From: Candidatus Moraniibacteriota bacterium
GTDB lineage: Bacteria > Patescibacteriota > Minisyncoccia > CAIUEV01 > JAHKAQ01
Reading direction: 5' to 3'
DNA length: 37,279 nt
Assembly (NCBI GenBank): GCA_014729725.1
Contig: WJJL01000017.1
Span: 1-37,279 of the forward strand
A model generated the notes under the pieces. The model worked only from the letters and a program-made list of their open reading frames with translations, had not been told where the DNA came from and made no database searches. The translations under genes and the position numbers were made by a program. Shown here one piece after another: positions 16,145 to 26,160 of the stretch. Position 1 is the stretch's first letter; each line of letters opens with the position of its first letter.

Positions 16145-16173
16145 TTGACAGAAATAAAAACTTCTGCTAAATT
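16145..16173 (+). promoter_or_regulatory. Extended -10 promoter of rpoBC
   Basis: A perfect -35 TTGACA, a 17-nt spacer ending in TGC, and -10 TAAATT. It is the strongest promoter in the window, fitting an RNA polymerase operon. It predicts transcription starting near 16180 and a leader of about 315 nt. A TATAAT at 16089-16094 lies upstream, but without a good -35. Confidence 0.8.
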
Positions 16174-16179
16174 TTTTGT

Positions 16180-16494
16180 TAGTCTTTAATCTCAACTTTA
16201 TTTGAAGTGACAATCCAAAAATTTTTCGATAAAAATAAATAGCATTAACCTCAAGAGACAAGGAGTCTTTGTTTTTCTTTGTCTTTTGAGATTATTGGAA
16301 AAGTTGTCAAACCACAAAAGGCCATCAGGGTTAAAAAATAATTCCAACAATAAGCGGTAGAATCAAAAAATGTTAATTGATTTAAGATTAACAATAAAAT
16401 GATTTAAATTCAACGCCGGTTCAATCCAAATCAAACAGCAAACCGGATTTTAATACAAAATTTTACTAAGCGGCTTTGTTAACTATATAACTCT
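16180..16494 (+). other. Long rpoB leader with hairpin
   Basis: These 315 nt carry no ORF of note. The main structure is a 14-bp hairpin at 16250-16290, CTCAAGAGACAAGG against CTTTGTCTTTTGAG with G-U pairs. No T run follows, so it is not a terminator. The leader ends in an AT-rich stretch with no Shine-Dalgarno site. In many bacteria rpoBC follows rplJ-rplL and is regulated through them; here those genes are absent, so the leader may take part in control of expression. Confidence 0.5.
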
Positions 16495-19400
16495 ATGTCA
16501 AAAATTAAATCAGCAAAAAGACTAAAACTAAAGTCTAAATTTAGCGCTCATTCCAGCTTATCCAAGAGAAAATTTTTAAATGATATGGGGAAAATTTATT
16601 CTCTGCCGGATTTAATAGAGGCTCAAAAAAGATCCTATCAATGGCTGATCAAAGAGGGAATCCAGGAATTGCTGGAGGAAATTTCCCCAATCAGGGATTA
16701 TACCGGAAAAAATTTGGATCTTTATTTCTCCAGTTTTTATTTGGATGAAGCAAAATACGATGAAAGAATCGCCAAGGAAAGAAACATTTCTTATGAAGCA
16801 CCCATCAGAATAAGAGTCAAGCTTATCAATAAACAAACCAAAAAAGAAACCGAACAAGAGATTTATTTGGGCGAATTCCCTTTAATGAGCAAAAGCGGGA
16901 CTTTTATTATCAATGGAGTAGAAAGAGTGGTTGTGTCTCAGCTTTTAAGATCAGCCGGGGTGTTTTTTACCAGCCGTCAATTTAGAGGCAGAAATCTTTT
17001 CGGAGCCAAAATCATTCCCAGTCGGGGAGCTTGGCTGGAATTTGAAACCGATCCAAATGATGTAATTTCTGTTAAAATCGATAGAAAAAGAAAAATTCCG
17101 GTAACCGCTTTGATTAGAATTTTCGGTTATTCCAAAAACAGTCAAATCAAGAAACTTTTTGCCGATGTAGACACAGGAGAAACAAAATATATCGAAGAAA
17201 CTTTAAAAAAGGATGTTTCCACTAACGAAGGCGAAGGTTATAAAGAGGTTTATAAAAGAATCAGACCCGGAGATATGGCCACAGAAGAAAACGCCAAACA
17301 AATGATCGATTCGATGTTTTTTGATTTTAATCATTATGATCTTTCCAAAGTGGGAAGATACAGAACCAATCGAAGATTAAAATTAAAGCCTAAAAACCGA
17401 AAAAAAGAACAAGATATGACTTTAAGATCCGAAGATTTAATTGAGACTATCAAAGAAATTATTCGCTTAAACAATGATTCCAAAGCCGAAGGAGACGATA
17501 TCGACCATCTGGGCAACAGGAGAGTAAGAGCTATCGGAGAGTTGGTGCAGGCCAAAATCAGAGTTGGCTTTGCCAGAATGGAAAGAAATATAAAAGACAG
17601 AATGAGTACTTGCGATTTGGAAACTGTCCTTCCTGGTCAGTTAATCAATTCTCGGCCGGTGGCGGCTGTTTTAAAAGAGTTTTTTGCTAGCTCCCAGTTA
17701 TCTCAATATATGGATCATGTCAATCCTTTAGCCGAACTGGAGCATAAAAGAAGACTCTCGGCAATGGGTCCGGGCGGACTTACCAGAGAAAGAGCCAGTT
17801 TTGAGGTAAGAGATGTTCATACCAGTCATTATGGAAGAATCTGCCCGATTCAAACGCCGGAAGGCCCTAATATTGGTTTGGTAACTCATTTGGCCTGTTA
17901 TGCCAGAGTCAACGATTATGGTTTTTTGGAAACTCCTTATAGGAAGGTGGAAAAGGATAAAGACGGTAAACCCAGATTAACCGAACAGGTTGATTATTTA
18001 ACCGCTGACGAAGAGGAAAAATTTAATATTGTTCAGGCCGGCACCCCGGTGGATGAAAAAGGCTATTTTGTAAAAGACAAGGTTCAAGCCAGAGTAAAAG
18101 GGGAGGCTAGTTTGATTTCTGGCGAACTGGCGGATTATGTGGATATTTCCCCCAAACAGATTGTCAGTGTGGCCACTTCCTTAATTCCGTTTTTAGAACA
18201 CGATGACGCGAATCGAGCCTTGATGGGCTCTAATATGCAGCGTCAGGCGGTTTCTTGTATAAAACCTCAAGCTCCAGTAGTGGGGACCGGTATTGAAGAC
18301 AAAGCTGCCGCTGACTCCGGACAAGTGGTTTTAGCTGAAGAATCCGGGGTTGTTAAAGAAGTGGATGCCGATCACATTACTGTTAAAAGCGGTAAAGGTA
18401 AAATGCAAAATTACGATTTACTCACTTTTGCCAAATCCAACGCTTTTACCTGCATTAGTCAAATCCCGGCGGTTGATGTCGGGCAAAAAATTACCAAGGG
18501 TCAGTTATTGGCCGACGGGGCTTCAACTGATCAAGGCGAATTGGCTTTAGGTCAAAATGTTTTGGTGGCTTTTGTTCCCTGGCACGGTTATAACTTTGAG
18601 GACGCCATTATTATTTCCGAACGCTTGGTTCACGATGATAATTATAGTTCCATTCATATCGAGGATCACAGTATCGATGTCAGAGACACCCGTTTGGGTC
18701 CGGAAATCGTAACTCGCGATATTCCCAACATAGGCGAGGAAAGATTGAAAAATCTTGATGAAGAAGGGATTGTAAGAATCGGAGCCGAAGTCAGTGCCGG
18801 CGATATTTTAGTGGGAAAAATTACGCCCAAAGGCGAAAGCGATTTAACCGCTGAAGAAAGACTTTTAAGAGCCATTTTCGGAGAAAAATCCCGAGATATT
18901 AAAGACAGCTCTCTTTATATGCCAAACGGAGAACGCTGCAAAGTTGTCGGAGTAAAGATATTTTCCAGAGATCAGGGAGATAAACTTCCTTCCGGAGTAA
19001 TTAAACAAATTCAAATTACAGTGGCGCAGCTTAGAAAGGTTCAAGAAGGCGATAAATTAGCTGGAAGACACGGGAATAAAGGAGTTATTGCCAAGATTCT
19101 ACCCAGAGAGGATATGCCTTATCTTCCTGATGGAACCCCGGTTGATATTGTTTTAAATCCTTTGGGAGTGGCTTCGCGTATGAATATAGGTCAGATTCTG
19201 GAAACTCATTTGGGATGGGCAGCTAAAACTTTGGGCTATAAAGTGGCCTCCCCGGTTTTGGGAGGAGTAAGCGAGACTCAAATTTCCAGACAATTAAAAA
19301 AAGCGGGCTTACCGGAAGACGGCAAAGTTGAATTAATAGACGGCGTTACCGGAGAATATTTCGATAATAAAGTAAATGTGGGCATAATGTATGTGATGAA

Positions 19401-19734
19401 GTTAAATCATTTGGTGGAAGACAAAATTCACATGAGATCCATTGGCCCTTATTCTTTAATTACCCAGCAGCCTCTTGGAGGAAAAGCTCAATTCGGAGGT
19501 CAGAGATTTGGGGAAATGGAGGTTTGGGCGTTAGAAGCTTACGGAAGCGCCTATACCTTGCAAGAGATGTTGACTATTAAATCCGATGATGTAAGAGGAA
19601 GATCAAAAGCTTACGAGTCCATTGTCAAAGGGGAAGAAATTCAAAGTCCCAATGTTCCGACCTCTTTGCATGTTTTGGTTAATGAAATGAAAGGCCTGTG
19701 TTTAAATGTTGAATTACTGGAAGAAAAGGAATAA
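16495..19734 (+). CDS. rpoB: RNA polymerase beta subunit
   Basis: The catalytic beta subunit of RNA polymerase. At 1079 residues it is shorter than the 1342 of E. coli, lacking large lineage-specific insertions. Conserved parts appear in order. They are [16 protein letters not shown] and the rifampicin-pocket region [32 protein letters not shown], then [15 protein letters not shown] and [15 protein letters not shown]. Next are [15 protein letters not shown] and the C-terminal [24 protein letters not shown]-like block. The first 30 or so residues are basic and variable. It is followed by rpoC after 67 nt with no terminator, so the two are cotranscribed. No Shine-Dalgarno site precedes the ATG. 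Confidence 0.98.
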   Translation: MSKIKSAKRLKLKSKFSAHSSLSKRKFLNDMGKIYSLPDLIEAQKRSYQWLIKEGIQELLEEISPIRDYTGKNLDLYFSSFYLDEAKYDERIAKERNISYEAPIRIRVKLINKQTKKETEQEIYLGEFPLMSKSGTFIINGVERVVVSQLLRSAGVFFTSRQFRGRNLFGAKIIPSRGAWLEFETDPNDVISVKIDRKRKIPVTALIRIFGYSKNSQIKKLFADVDTGETKYIEETLKKDVSTNEGEGYKEVYKRIRPGDMATEENAKQMIDSMFFDFNHYDLSKVGRYRTNRRLKLKPKNRKKEQDMTLRSEDLIETIKEIIRLNNDSKAEGDDIDHLGNRRVRAIGELVQAKIRVGFARMERNIKDRMSTCDLETVLPGQLINSRPVAAVLKEFFASSQLSQYMDHVNPLAELEHKRRLSAMGPGGLTRERASFEVRDVHTSHYGRICPIQTPEGPNIGLVTHLACYARVNDYGFLETPYRKVEKDKDGKPRLTEQVDYLTADEEEKFNIVQAGTPVDEKGYFVKDKVQARVKGEASLISGELADYVDISPKQIVSVATSLIPFLEHDDANRALMGSNMQRQAVSCIKPQAPVVGTGIEDKAAADSGQVVLAEESGVVKEVDADHITVKSGKGKMQNYDLLTFAKSNAFTCISQIPAVDVGQKITKGQLLADGASTDQGELALGQNVLVAFVPWHGYNFEDAIIISERLVHDDNYSSIHIEDHSIDVRDTRLGPEIVTRDIPNIGEERLKNLDEEGIVRIGAEVSAGDILVGKITPKGESDLTAEERLLRAIFGEKSRDIKDSSLYMPNGERCKVVGVKIFSRDQGDKLPSGVIKQIQITVAQLRKVQEGDKLAGRHGNKGVIAKILPREDMPYLPDGTPVDIVLNPLGVASRMNIGQILETHLGWAAKTLGYKVASPVLGGVSETQISRQLKKAGLPEDGKVELIDGVTGEYFDNKVNVGIMYVMKLNHLVEDKIHMRSIGPYSLITQQPLGGKAQFGGQRFGEMEVWALEAYGSAYTLQEMLTIKSDDVRGRSKAYESIVKGEEIQSPNVPTSLHVLVNEMKGLCLNVELLEEKE

Positions 19735-19801
19735 TTTTTAAAATTTTTGGATTTATATTTTGGTCCTACTCAATTTTTTAATAAAACTCTAATTTAAATT
19801 T

Positions 19802-22800
19802 ATGAGCAATAAGGTTAGCGATTTTAAAGCGGTAAAATTAAAACTTGCTTCTCCCCAGGAAATTCTGGATTGGTCCCATGGTGAAGTTTTAAAACCGGAA
19901 ACCATTAACTATAGAACCCAAAGATTTGAAAAAGACGGACTTTTTTGCGAAAAGATTTTCGGACCCAGTAAAGATTGGGAATGTTATTGCGGTAAATATA
20001 AAAGAATCAGATATAAAGGAATAATTTGCGACAAATGCGGAGTGGAAGTTACCAGAAGTATTGTCAGAAGAGAAAGAATGGGACATATTAGTTTGGCGGT
20101 TCCGGTAGCCCATATTTGGTATTTAAGAGGGGCCCCTTCCAGAATAGGCTTGATTTTAAACATGAATACCAGTGATTTGGAAAGGGTGGTTTATTTTGCA
20201 AGTTATATAATTACAAGAGTTAATGAAGATGAAAGGGCAAAAGTAGTAAAAGAAATCGATAAACAGTATAAAACAAAAGTAAAAGAGCTAAAATCCTCTA
20301 AAAAAACCAAAAAAGAGCGCGAAGAGGAAATAGATGAGTTAAAGAAACAACGCCGGGAATCCAAAGAAATCATTGATTCTCTAAAAGTAAAAAAAGTGAT
20401 TTCTGAAAACGAATATCGTGATATTTCTTTTAGGTATGGTCATGTATTTGAAGCCGGTATCGGAGCCGAAGCGATTCAGCGAATTTTATCTGAAATTAAT
20501 TTGCAAAAAGAGGTTGAAAAACTGCAGAATCAGTTAAAAAGTGAAGCCAAGGGTTTGAATAAAAAGAAAATTCTGAAAAGACTGCGTTTAATGAAAGGTA
20601 TGCTAAAGTCTTTAATTAAACCCGAGTGGATGCTCTCCACAGTTATTCCGGTTATTCCGCCTGATTTGCGCCCGATGGTTCAATTGGACGGGGGTCGTTT
20701 CGCTACTTCGGATTTAAATGATCTTTACAGAAGAATTATAAATAGAAACAACAGGTTGAAAAAACTTTTGTTAATCGGCGCTCCGGAAGTGATTTGTAGA
20801 AATGAAAAAAGGATGCTCCAGGAATCGGTTGATGCTTTGTTTGATAATTCCGCCAGAAGAAGTCAGGTTTCGGTAGTCGCTTCCACAGGACAAAGAAGGC
20901 CGCTAAAATCGCTGGCCGATATGTTAAAAGGCAAACAAGGCCGTTTCAGACAGAATCTGCTTGGTAAAAGAGTTGATTATTCAGCGCGTTCCGTAATCGT
21001 GGTGGGAGCCAATTTAAAAATCGATCAGTGTGGTTTGCCTAAGAAAATGGCTTTAGAGTTGTATAAACCTTTTATAATAGAAAAATTAATTAAACGCGGT
21101 TATGCTCATAATGTAAGAAGCGCCGGCAGATTGGTGGAGCAGGAAACCACTGAAGCTTATGAAATTTTGGAAGAGGTTATTCAAAATCATCATGTAATTT
21201 TGAATCGAGCCCCAACGCTTCACAGATTGGGGATTCAGTCATTTCAACCCATTTTAATTGAGGGAAAATCGATTCGAATTCATCCTATGGTTTGCGCCGC
21301 TTTTAACGCCGATTTCGACGGAGATCAAATGGCGGTTCATCTTCCTTTAACCGATAAAGCAAGAGAAGAATGCGCCAATATTATGCTTTCCAAAAATAAT
21401 CTTCTTAAACCCTCCACCGGAGAGCCAATCGCTATTCCCACTCAAGATATTGTGCTTGGTCTTTATTATATGACCGAACTAAAAGATTTGGAAAACAAAC
21501 AGCCAAAATTGGCCGGTTCTTTTCAAGAGGCTTTGATTTTGTATGAAATGGGACAGATAAGTTTGAGAGAAAAAATTATAGTCAACGATGAAGACAACGC
21601 CCAGATGGAAACTTGTGTGGGAAGGATAATGGTTAACCAGATACTTCCCGATAAAATGCCTTTTATTAACGAGCACTTAAATAAGAAAAAAATTAAACAA
21701 ATTATCGCCACTTTATTCAGGCTGGTCGGGATGCAGGAAGTTTCCAAGGTGATTGATGATTTGAAAAATCTTGGATTTAGCCAGGCCACAAAATCCGGAA
21801 TATCCTGGGGAATGAAGGATACAAAAGTGCCTAAAAATAAATCCAAATTCATTGAACAGGCGGAAACTAAAATTAAAGAAATTGATGAACAGTATAATAT
21901 GGGGCTTTTAACTAAAGAGGAAAGAAAAAGTCAAGTAATTCAAATTTGGAACAGCTGCCGTGATCAAATTGCTCAAGAGGTGGAAAAAGAGATTGACAAA
22001 AAAGGTTCGGTTTTTTCCATGGTGGATTCCGGGGCCAGAGGAACTATGGCGGTTTTGGTTCAGTTGACCGGTATGAGAGGATTAATGGCCAATCCAAAAG
22101 GAGATATTATTGAACTGCCGGTTAGAGACAGTTTTAAAGAAGGTTTAAATGTTTTGGAATACTTTATCTCTTCCCATGGAGCCAGAAAAGGTATGGCAGA
22201 TACCGCTCTTAGAACCGCAACAGCCGGTTATCTAACCAGAAGATTAGTGGATGTAGCTCAAGATGTTATTGTAATTGAAGAGGATTGCGGGGCCAAAGAA
22301 GGTTCTGTTTTATACAAAAGCGACACCGAAGAGGTTGGAGGAGATTTCAGCGACAGGCTGGAAGGCAGAGTGGCTTTAAAAGATGTTATCGATCCGAAAA
22401 ATAAAGAAATTATAGTCAAAGGCGGAGAATTAATCACCAGAGAAAAAGCGGAGCGAATCAATAATTCCAAGCTGGAAAAAGTTGAAATAAGATCTTTAGT
22501 TTACTGTAAAACCAAAAACGGAATTTGTCGAACTTGCTACGGTTATGATTTAGGTAAAAAACAACTGGTGGAGCTGGGTCAAGCTGTTGGAGTGATAGCG
22601 GCTCAATCTATCGGAGAACCCGGAACTCAGCTGACTATGAGAACCTTTCACGCAGGAGGCGTAGCCGGAGAGGATATTGTTTCCGGTTTGCCCAGGGTTG
22701 AGGAAATATTTGAAGCAAGAGTTCCCAAAGGAGAGGCTCTTATTTCGGAAGTTGACGGAAAAGTGCTTGACATTAAAGAGGAAAACAAGCAAAAAATTAT

Positions 22801-23377
22801 TGAAATTAAGCCTGATAAAAAAGGTCAGGATGTTAAAAATTATACGGTTGGATCAAATTCGGTTTTACTTATATCCAAAGGGGATTTAGTGGTCAAAGGA
22901 CAACAGCTTGTTTCCGGTCATATAGATTTAAAGAAGTTGTTTAAATTATGCGGCTTAAAAACGGTACACCGCTATATTACCAAAGAAATTCAAGAAGTTT
23001 ACGCCTCTCAAGGTGAAAGTATTGATGACAAGCACATAGAAATTATCATAAGACAAATGACTTCCAGAAAAAAAATAGTGGAATCGGGCGACAGTCAATT
23101 AATTGTTGGTGATGTGATCGAGGATTCAAGAGTAGAGGAAATTAATGAAAAACTGGCTAAAGCCGGCCAAAAACCGGTTAAAGTTGAAGATATGCTTTTG
23201 GGAATTACCAAAGTTTCTCTCTCCACCAATAGCTTCCTATCAGCGGCTTCCTTTATGCACACCGCTCAGGTTTTAATAGAGGCTTCTTTGCTGGGCAAAG
23301 TGGATCCTTTAAAGGGTCTAAAAGAAAATGTGATTTTAGGAAAATTAATTCCGGCTGGAAGCGGTTTTGAAGGCTAA
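19802..23377 (+). CDS. rpoC: RNA polymerase beta' subunit
   Basis: The beta' subunit holds the active-site magnesium. The catalytic motif NADFDGDQM is at about residues 502-510. The N-terminal zinc-binding cysteines appear as CYCGKYKRIRYKGIICDKC near residue 60. A lysine/glutamate-rich coiled-coil insertion lies between about residues 150 and 270. Trigger-loop and C-terminal parts follow (GEPGTQLTMRTFHAGGVAGEDIVSGLPRVEEIFEAR), with a second cysteine cluster near CRTCYG. The length of 1191 residues is compact. It ends the rpoBC unit, and a hairpin terminator lies about 35 nt downstream. Confidence 0.98.
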   Translation: MSNKVSDFKAVKLKLASPQEILDWSHGEVLKPETINYRTQRFEKDGLFCEKIFGPSKDWECYCGKYKRIRYKGIICDKCGVEVTRSIVRRERMGHISLAVPVAHIWYLRGAPSRIGLILNMNTSDLERVVYFASYIITRVNEDERAKVVKEIDKQYKTKVKELKSSKKTKKEREEEIDELKKQRRESKEIIDSLKVKKVISENEYRDISFRYGHVFEAGIGAEAIQRILSEINLQKEVEKLQNQLKSEAKGLNKKKILKRLRLMKGMLKSLIKPEWMLSTVIPVIPPDLRPMVQLDGGRFATSDLNDLYRRIINRNNRLKKLLLIGAPEVICRNEKRMLQESVDALFDNSARRSQVSVVASTGQRRPLKSLADMLKGKQGRFRQNLLGKRVDYSARSVIVVGANLKIDQCGLPKKMALELYKPFIIEKLIKRGYAHNVRSAGRLVEQETTEAYEILEEVIQNHHVILNRAPTLHRLGIQSFQPILIEGKSIRIHPMVCAAFNADFDGDQMAVHLPLTDKAREECANIMLSKNNLLKPSTGEPIAIPTQDIVLGLYYMTELKDLENKQPKLAGSFQEALILYEMGQISLREKIIVNDEDNAQMETCVGRIMVNQILPDKMPFINEHLNKKKIKQIIATLFRLVGMQEVSKVIDDLKNLGFSQATKSGISWGMKDTKVPKNKSKFIEQAETKIKEIDEQYNMGLLTKEERKSQVIQIWNSCRDQIAQEVEKEIDKKGSVFSMVDSGARGTMAVLVQLTGMRGLMANPKGDIIELPVRDSFKEGLNVLEYFISSHGARKGMADTALRTATAGYLTRRLVDVAQDVIVIEEDCGAKEGSVLYKSDTEEVGGDFSDRLEGRVALKDVIDPKNKEIIVKGGELITREKAERINNSKLEKVEIRSLVYCKTKNGICRTCYGYDLGKKQLVELGQAVGVIAAQSIGEPGTQLTMRTFHAGGVAGEDIVSGLPRVEEIFEARVPKGEALISEVDGKVLDIKEENKQKIIEIKPDKKGQDVKNYTVGSNSVLLISKGDLVVKGQQLVSGHIDLKKLFKLCGLKTVHRYITKEIQEVYASQGESIDDKHIEIIIRQMTSRKKIVESGDSQLIVGDVIEDSRVEEINEKLAKAGQKPVKVEDMLLGITKVSLSTNSFLSAASFMHTAQVLIEASLLGKVDPLKGLKENVILGKLIPAGSGFEG

Positions 23378-23411
23378 AAAATAAAAAATTCTTTTTAAGT
23401 TTACAAGTTTT

Positions 23412-23434
23412 AGTATAAAAATTATACTGTTTTT
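23412..23434 (+). terminator. Terminator of the rpoBC operon
   Basis: The perfect 7-bp stem AGTATAA/TTATACT has an AAA loop and is followed by GTTTTT. It lies 35 nt after the rpoC stop. The stem is A/U-rich, so termination may be partial. Confidence 0.65.
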
Positions 23435-23505
23435 AATAGTGGAATTACTATTTTAAGGAAAAAAGCAATCGGCGCTTTAAATTAATTTTTTAAACACAAA
23501 CCAAA

Positions 23506-24120
23506 ATGCCGGAAAGTTTAGAATACCTATTTGGCAGCAAAAAAAAGCTTAGATTGATTAAAACTTTTATTTTAAATGCCGATATTCCTTTCACTTCAAA
23601 AGAGATTTCTCAAAGAATTAAATTTCCCTGCAAATCTGTTTCATCGGAGCTTTTAAAAATGGAAAAAACCGGTTTTATCAAGTCAAAAAAAAGAAAAAAC
23701 AGAAAGTTTTATTTTTTAAACAAAAATTATATTTTTTATGCTGATTTGAAAAACATTGTGGCCAAATGCAACATTACTCCTCAAAGTAAAACTTTAAATT
23801 CCATTAAAAAATGTGGCGATATTGTTTGCGCGGTTTTGACCGGGATTTTTGTGGATGATAAAAAAAGTATGGTTGATCTTTTTATCGCCGGCGAGCGCTT
23901 GTCCAAAAACAGGATTTCCAAGTTGATCGGCGATATAGAAGCCGATATAGGCAGAGAGATTCGCTACTCTGTGATGGGCAGCGAGGAATTGATTTATAGA
24001 TCGGAAATGCTTGATAAATTTGTTACCGATATTTTAGACGAAGATAATATAATTTTAGTTAATAGAATCAGAGAAAAAAGAAAGAAATATCGAAAAAGCC
24101 TTAAAAATGTCTATCGATAA
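23506..24120 (+). CDS. Winged-helix protein with degenerate nucleotidyltransferase-like domain
   Basis: This 204-residue protein has an N-terminal winged helix-turn-helix (about residues 8-75). It reads TSKEISQRIKFPCKSVSSELLKMEKTGFIKSKKRKNRKFYFLN, an ArsR/MarR-like recognition helix and basic wing. The C-terminal part (DIVCAVLTGIFVDDKKSMVDLFIAGERLSKNRISKLIGDIEADIGREIRYSVM) has the fold pattern of minimal nucleotidyltransferase domains. However, the usual GSxxxG catalytic loop is replaced, so activity is unlikely. It is probably a DNA-binding regulator. Its 3' end overlaps the next gene by 14 bp, so the two are translated from one message. No Shine-Dalgarno site precedes the ATG. Confidence 0.7.
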   Translation: MPESLEYLFGSKKKLRLIKTFILNADIPFTSKEISQRIKFPCKSVSSELLKMEKTGFIKSKKRKNRKFYFLNKNYIFYADLKNIVAKCNITPQSKTLNSIKKCGDIVCAVLTGIFVDDKKSMVDLFIAGERLSKNRISKLIGDIEADIGREIRYSVMGSEELIYRSEMLDKFVTDILDEDNIILVNRIREKRKKYRKSLKNVYR

Positions 24121-24502
24121 AAAGAAAAACCTAAAATCATCAAAAAGTCAAAAATCTTTCAGCTTTTTAGCCGATAAGGTAATTCGCTTTTTTTTTGTAA
24201 TTTCTTTGACGGTCAATATTTTGACTTGGCTTTTGATTTCGGTGAAGCTTTTTACTCTTTCCAGCCCCATAATTCTTAGCTATAATGCTTTTTTGGGAGT
24301 AAACGAGAAGGGCGCAAAATATTTAACAGTGGTTTTTCCGATTTTAGGTTTATTTATAATTTTTCTAAATTACGCTTTAGGTCAATTGTTTAAAAAAGAC
24401 AGTTTGGTAACCAGTCGGATTTTGGCGGCCACCTCTTTATTGTTTAATTTAATTATGATAATCGCGGTCTCAGCTTTGATTTTTGTAAATGATATATACT
24501 AG
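24107..24502 (+). CDS. Small integral membrane protein, unknown
   Basis: This 131-residue protein has a basic N-terminus and three hydrophobic segments: FFFVISLTVNILTWLLISV, TVVFPILGLFIIFLNYALG and AATSLLFNLIMIIAVSALIFV. A loop with LSYNAFLGVNEKG lies between the first two. No family is recognised. It overlaps the winged-helix gene by 14 bp, and the glycosyltransferase gene follows 60 nt later. A membrane sensor for the regulator or a helper of the glycosyltransferase is possible, but both are guesses. Confidence 0.75.
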   Translation: MSIDKKKNLKSSKSQKSFSFLADKVIRFFFVISLTVNILTWLLISVKLFTLSSPIILSYNAFLGVNEKGAKYLTVVFPILGLFIIFLNYALGQLFKKDSLVTSRILAATSLLFNLIMIIAVSALIFVNDIY

Positions 24503-24562
24503 GGAAGCTAGTTAGCTTGACCCCCCGGAATGCTTGATTGCGATAAAATTTAGTAAATTTTT

Positions 24563-26089
24563 ATGAAATACCCCGATTTTCCCCAAAATAAGGATTCTAA
24601 AGAATATAAGCTGCATCGAAGAATAGAGATGATCCCCGGAATTTTAACCTGGGGCACTTTGCTTGGTTCGGTTTTTCTTTCTTTTGTGTGGCCGGTGGCG
24701 GCGGTGATTTTAATTATTTTTTACGATATTTTTTGGTTAATAAAAGTTTTTGTAATAACCGTGCATTCAGTTATCGCTTTTAGCCGGCTGGGCAAGGCCA
24801 AAAAAGAAAATTGGCTTAAAAAATGTGAAAATTTGGGAACCAAAGACGGATTGAATTTAAAAAATGTCTATCATTTAATTATTATTCCTTACTATAATGA
24901 AGGGCTGGAGATTTTAGAGCCGGGGATTAAATCGATTGTCGATTCCAATTATCCCAACGATAGAATTATTATTTCTATGAGCAGCGAGGAGCGGGCCGGA
25001 AAACAGGCCAATCAAAAACAGGAAATTTTAAAACAAAAATACGGTTCTGAATTTAAAGCTTTTTTAACTTCAGTGCACCCCGATATTAAAGGCCGGATGA
25101 AGGTTAAATCCAATAACGCCAACTGGGGCGCCAAGCGGGCTGTGAAATATTTAAAAAAAGAAAATATTGATTTTGATAAAGTAATAGTCTCAAACTTTGA
25201 TTGCGACAGCTGTATTCACCGGGAATATCTGGGAGCGGCTTCTTATCATTTTATTAAGACCAAAAAAAGGTATAAAAGCAGCTACCAGCCGCTTCCCGTC
25301 TATAACAATAATATTTGGGATGCGATTGCTTTGGTTAGAATAATCGCCTTGGGCTGTTCTTTTTGGCATATGATCGAGAGTACTAGGCCGGAGAGATTGG
25401 TAACCTTTTCCTCTCATTCCATGAGCCTTAGAGCCTTGATGGAAGTCGGCTTTTGGCAAGAGGATGTAATTAGCGACGATTCCGCTATATTTTGGCAGTG
25501 CTATATTTATTACAATGGAGATTACCGGGTTCAACCCCTTTATCTTCCGGTTTCCATGGATGCGACTTTATCGAATTGTTTTTTAAAAACAATCGTTAAT
25601 CAGTACAAGCAAAAAAGACGCTGGGCCTATGGAGTGGAAAATTTTCCCAGAGTGGTCAGAGCTTTTTTAAAAAATTCCAAAATTCCTTTTACTGAACGCT
25701 TAAGGCTTTCTTTTATAATGTTGGAGGGCCATTACTCCTGGGCCACTTCCTCACTGATCATTCTTTTATTGGGTTGGCTGCCGCTAATTATCGGGGGTAA
25801 TGAATTTAACGAAACCGTTTTATCTCATAGCCTGCCGGTAATTACGAAAAATCTTTTAACTGTCGGTATGATCGGTTTAATCGTGTCTATGTTTTTAAGT
25901 TTTTTTATGTTACCGCCCAAACCTAAAAAATACGGTAAATTAAAATATTTAAGTATATTTTTTCAATGGCTTTTAATTCCTTTAGTGGCTCCTTTATTCG
26001 GTATTCCCGCGATTGAATCCCAAACCCGTTTAATGCTTGGTAAATATTTCAAAAGCTTTTGGGTAAGTGAGAAAATGAGAAAGGAGTAA
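24563..26089 (+). CDS. Membrane glycosyltransferase, GT2/cellulose synthase-like
   Basis: This 508-residue protein has two membrane segments near its N-terminus, a cytoplasmic catalytic domain, and three or four C-terminal segments. Inverting GT-A family 2 features appear in order. HLIIIPYYNEG lies near residue 105, SNFDCDS near 210 as the DxD-type nucleotide-sugar site, DDSAIFW near 305 as the catalytic acid region, and KQKRRWAYG near 349 like the QxxRW motif of processive synthases. It probably polymerises or transfers a sugar at the inner membrane; the product is unknown. It is the third gene of the group after rpoC. No Shine-Dalgarno site precedes the ATG. Confidence 0.85.
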   Translation: MKYPDFPQNKDSKEYKLHRRIEMIPGILTWGTLLGSVFLSFVWPVAAVILIIFYDIFWLIKVFVITVHSVIAFSRLGKAKKENWLKKCENLGTKDGLNLKNVYHLIIIPYYNEGLEILEPGIKSIVDSNYPNDRIIISMSSEERAGKQANQKQEILKQKYGSEFKAFLTSVHPDIKGRMKVKSNNANWGAKRAVKYLKKENIDFDKVIVSNFDCDSCIHREYLGAASYHFIKTKKRYKSSYQPLPVYNNNIWDAIALVRIIALGCSFWHMIESTRPERLVTFSSHSMSLRALMEVGFWQEDVISDDSAIFWQCYIYYNGDYRVQPLYLPVSMDATLSNCFLKTIVNQYKQKRRWAYGVENFPRVVRAFLKNSKIPFTERLRLSFIMLEGHYSWATSSLIILLLGWLPLIIGGNEFNETVLSHSLPVITKNLLTVGMIGLIVSMFLSFFMLPPKPKKYGKLKYLSIFFQWLLIPLVAPLFGIPAIESQTRLMLGKYFKSFWVSEKMRKE

Positions 26090-26096
26090 TTTTTTA

Positions 26097-26124
26097 TTGC
26101 AATTTGGAAATTTTTTGCTATGCT
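26097..26124 (+). promoter_or_regulatory. Extended -10 promoter for the 26161 gene group
   Basis: -35 TTGCAA, a 16-nt spacer ending in TGC, -10 TATGCT. Transcription would start near 26131, about 30 nt before the ATG. Confidence 0.7.
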
Positions 26125-26160
26125 AAAGAAAGACTTTAATTTAAAGCTTAAATTATAAAA

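Noticed and set aside
16612-23000. Minus-strand and alternative-frame ORFs inside rpoB and rpoC
   Set aside because: They are shadows of strongly conserved coding sequence on the plus strand and have no recognisable products.
24503-24535. Palindrome AAGCTAGTTAGCTT as a terminator after the small membrane protein
   Set aside because: It has a 2-nt loop and no T tract follows, so neither terminator nor operator can be supported.
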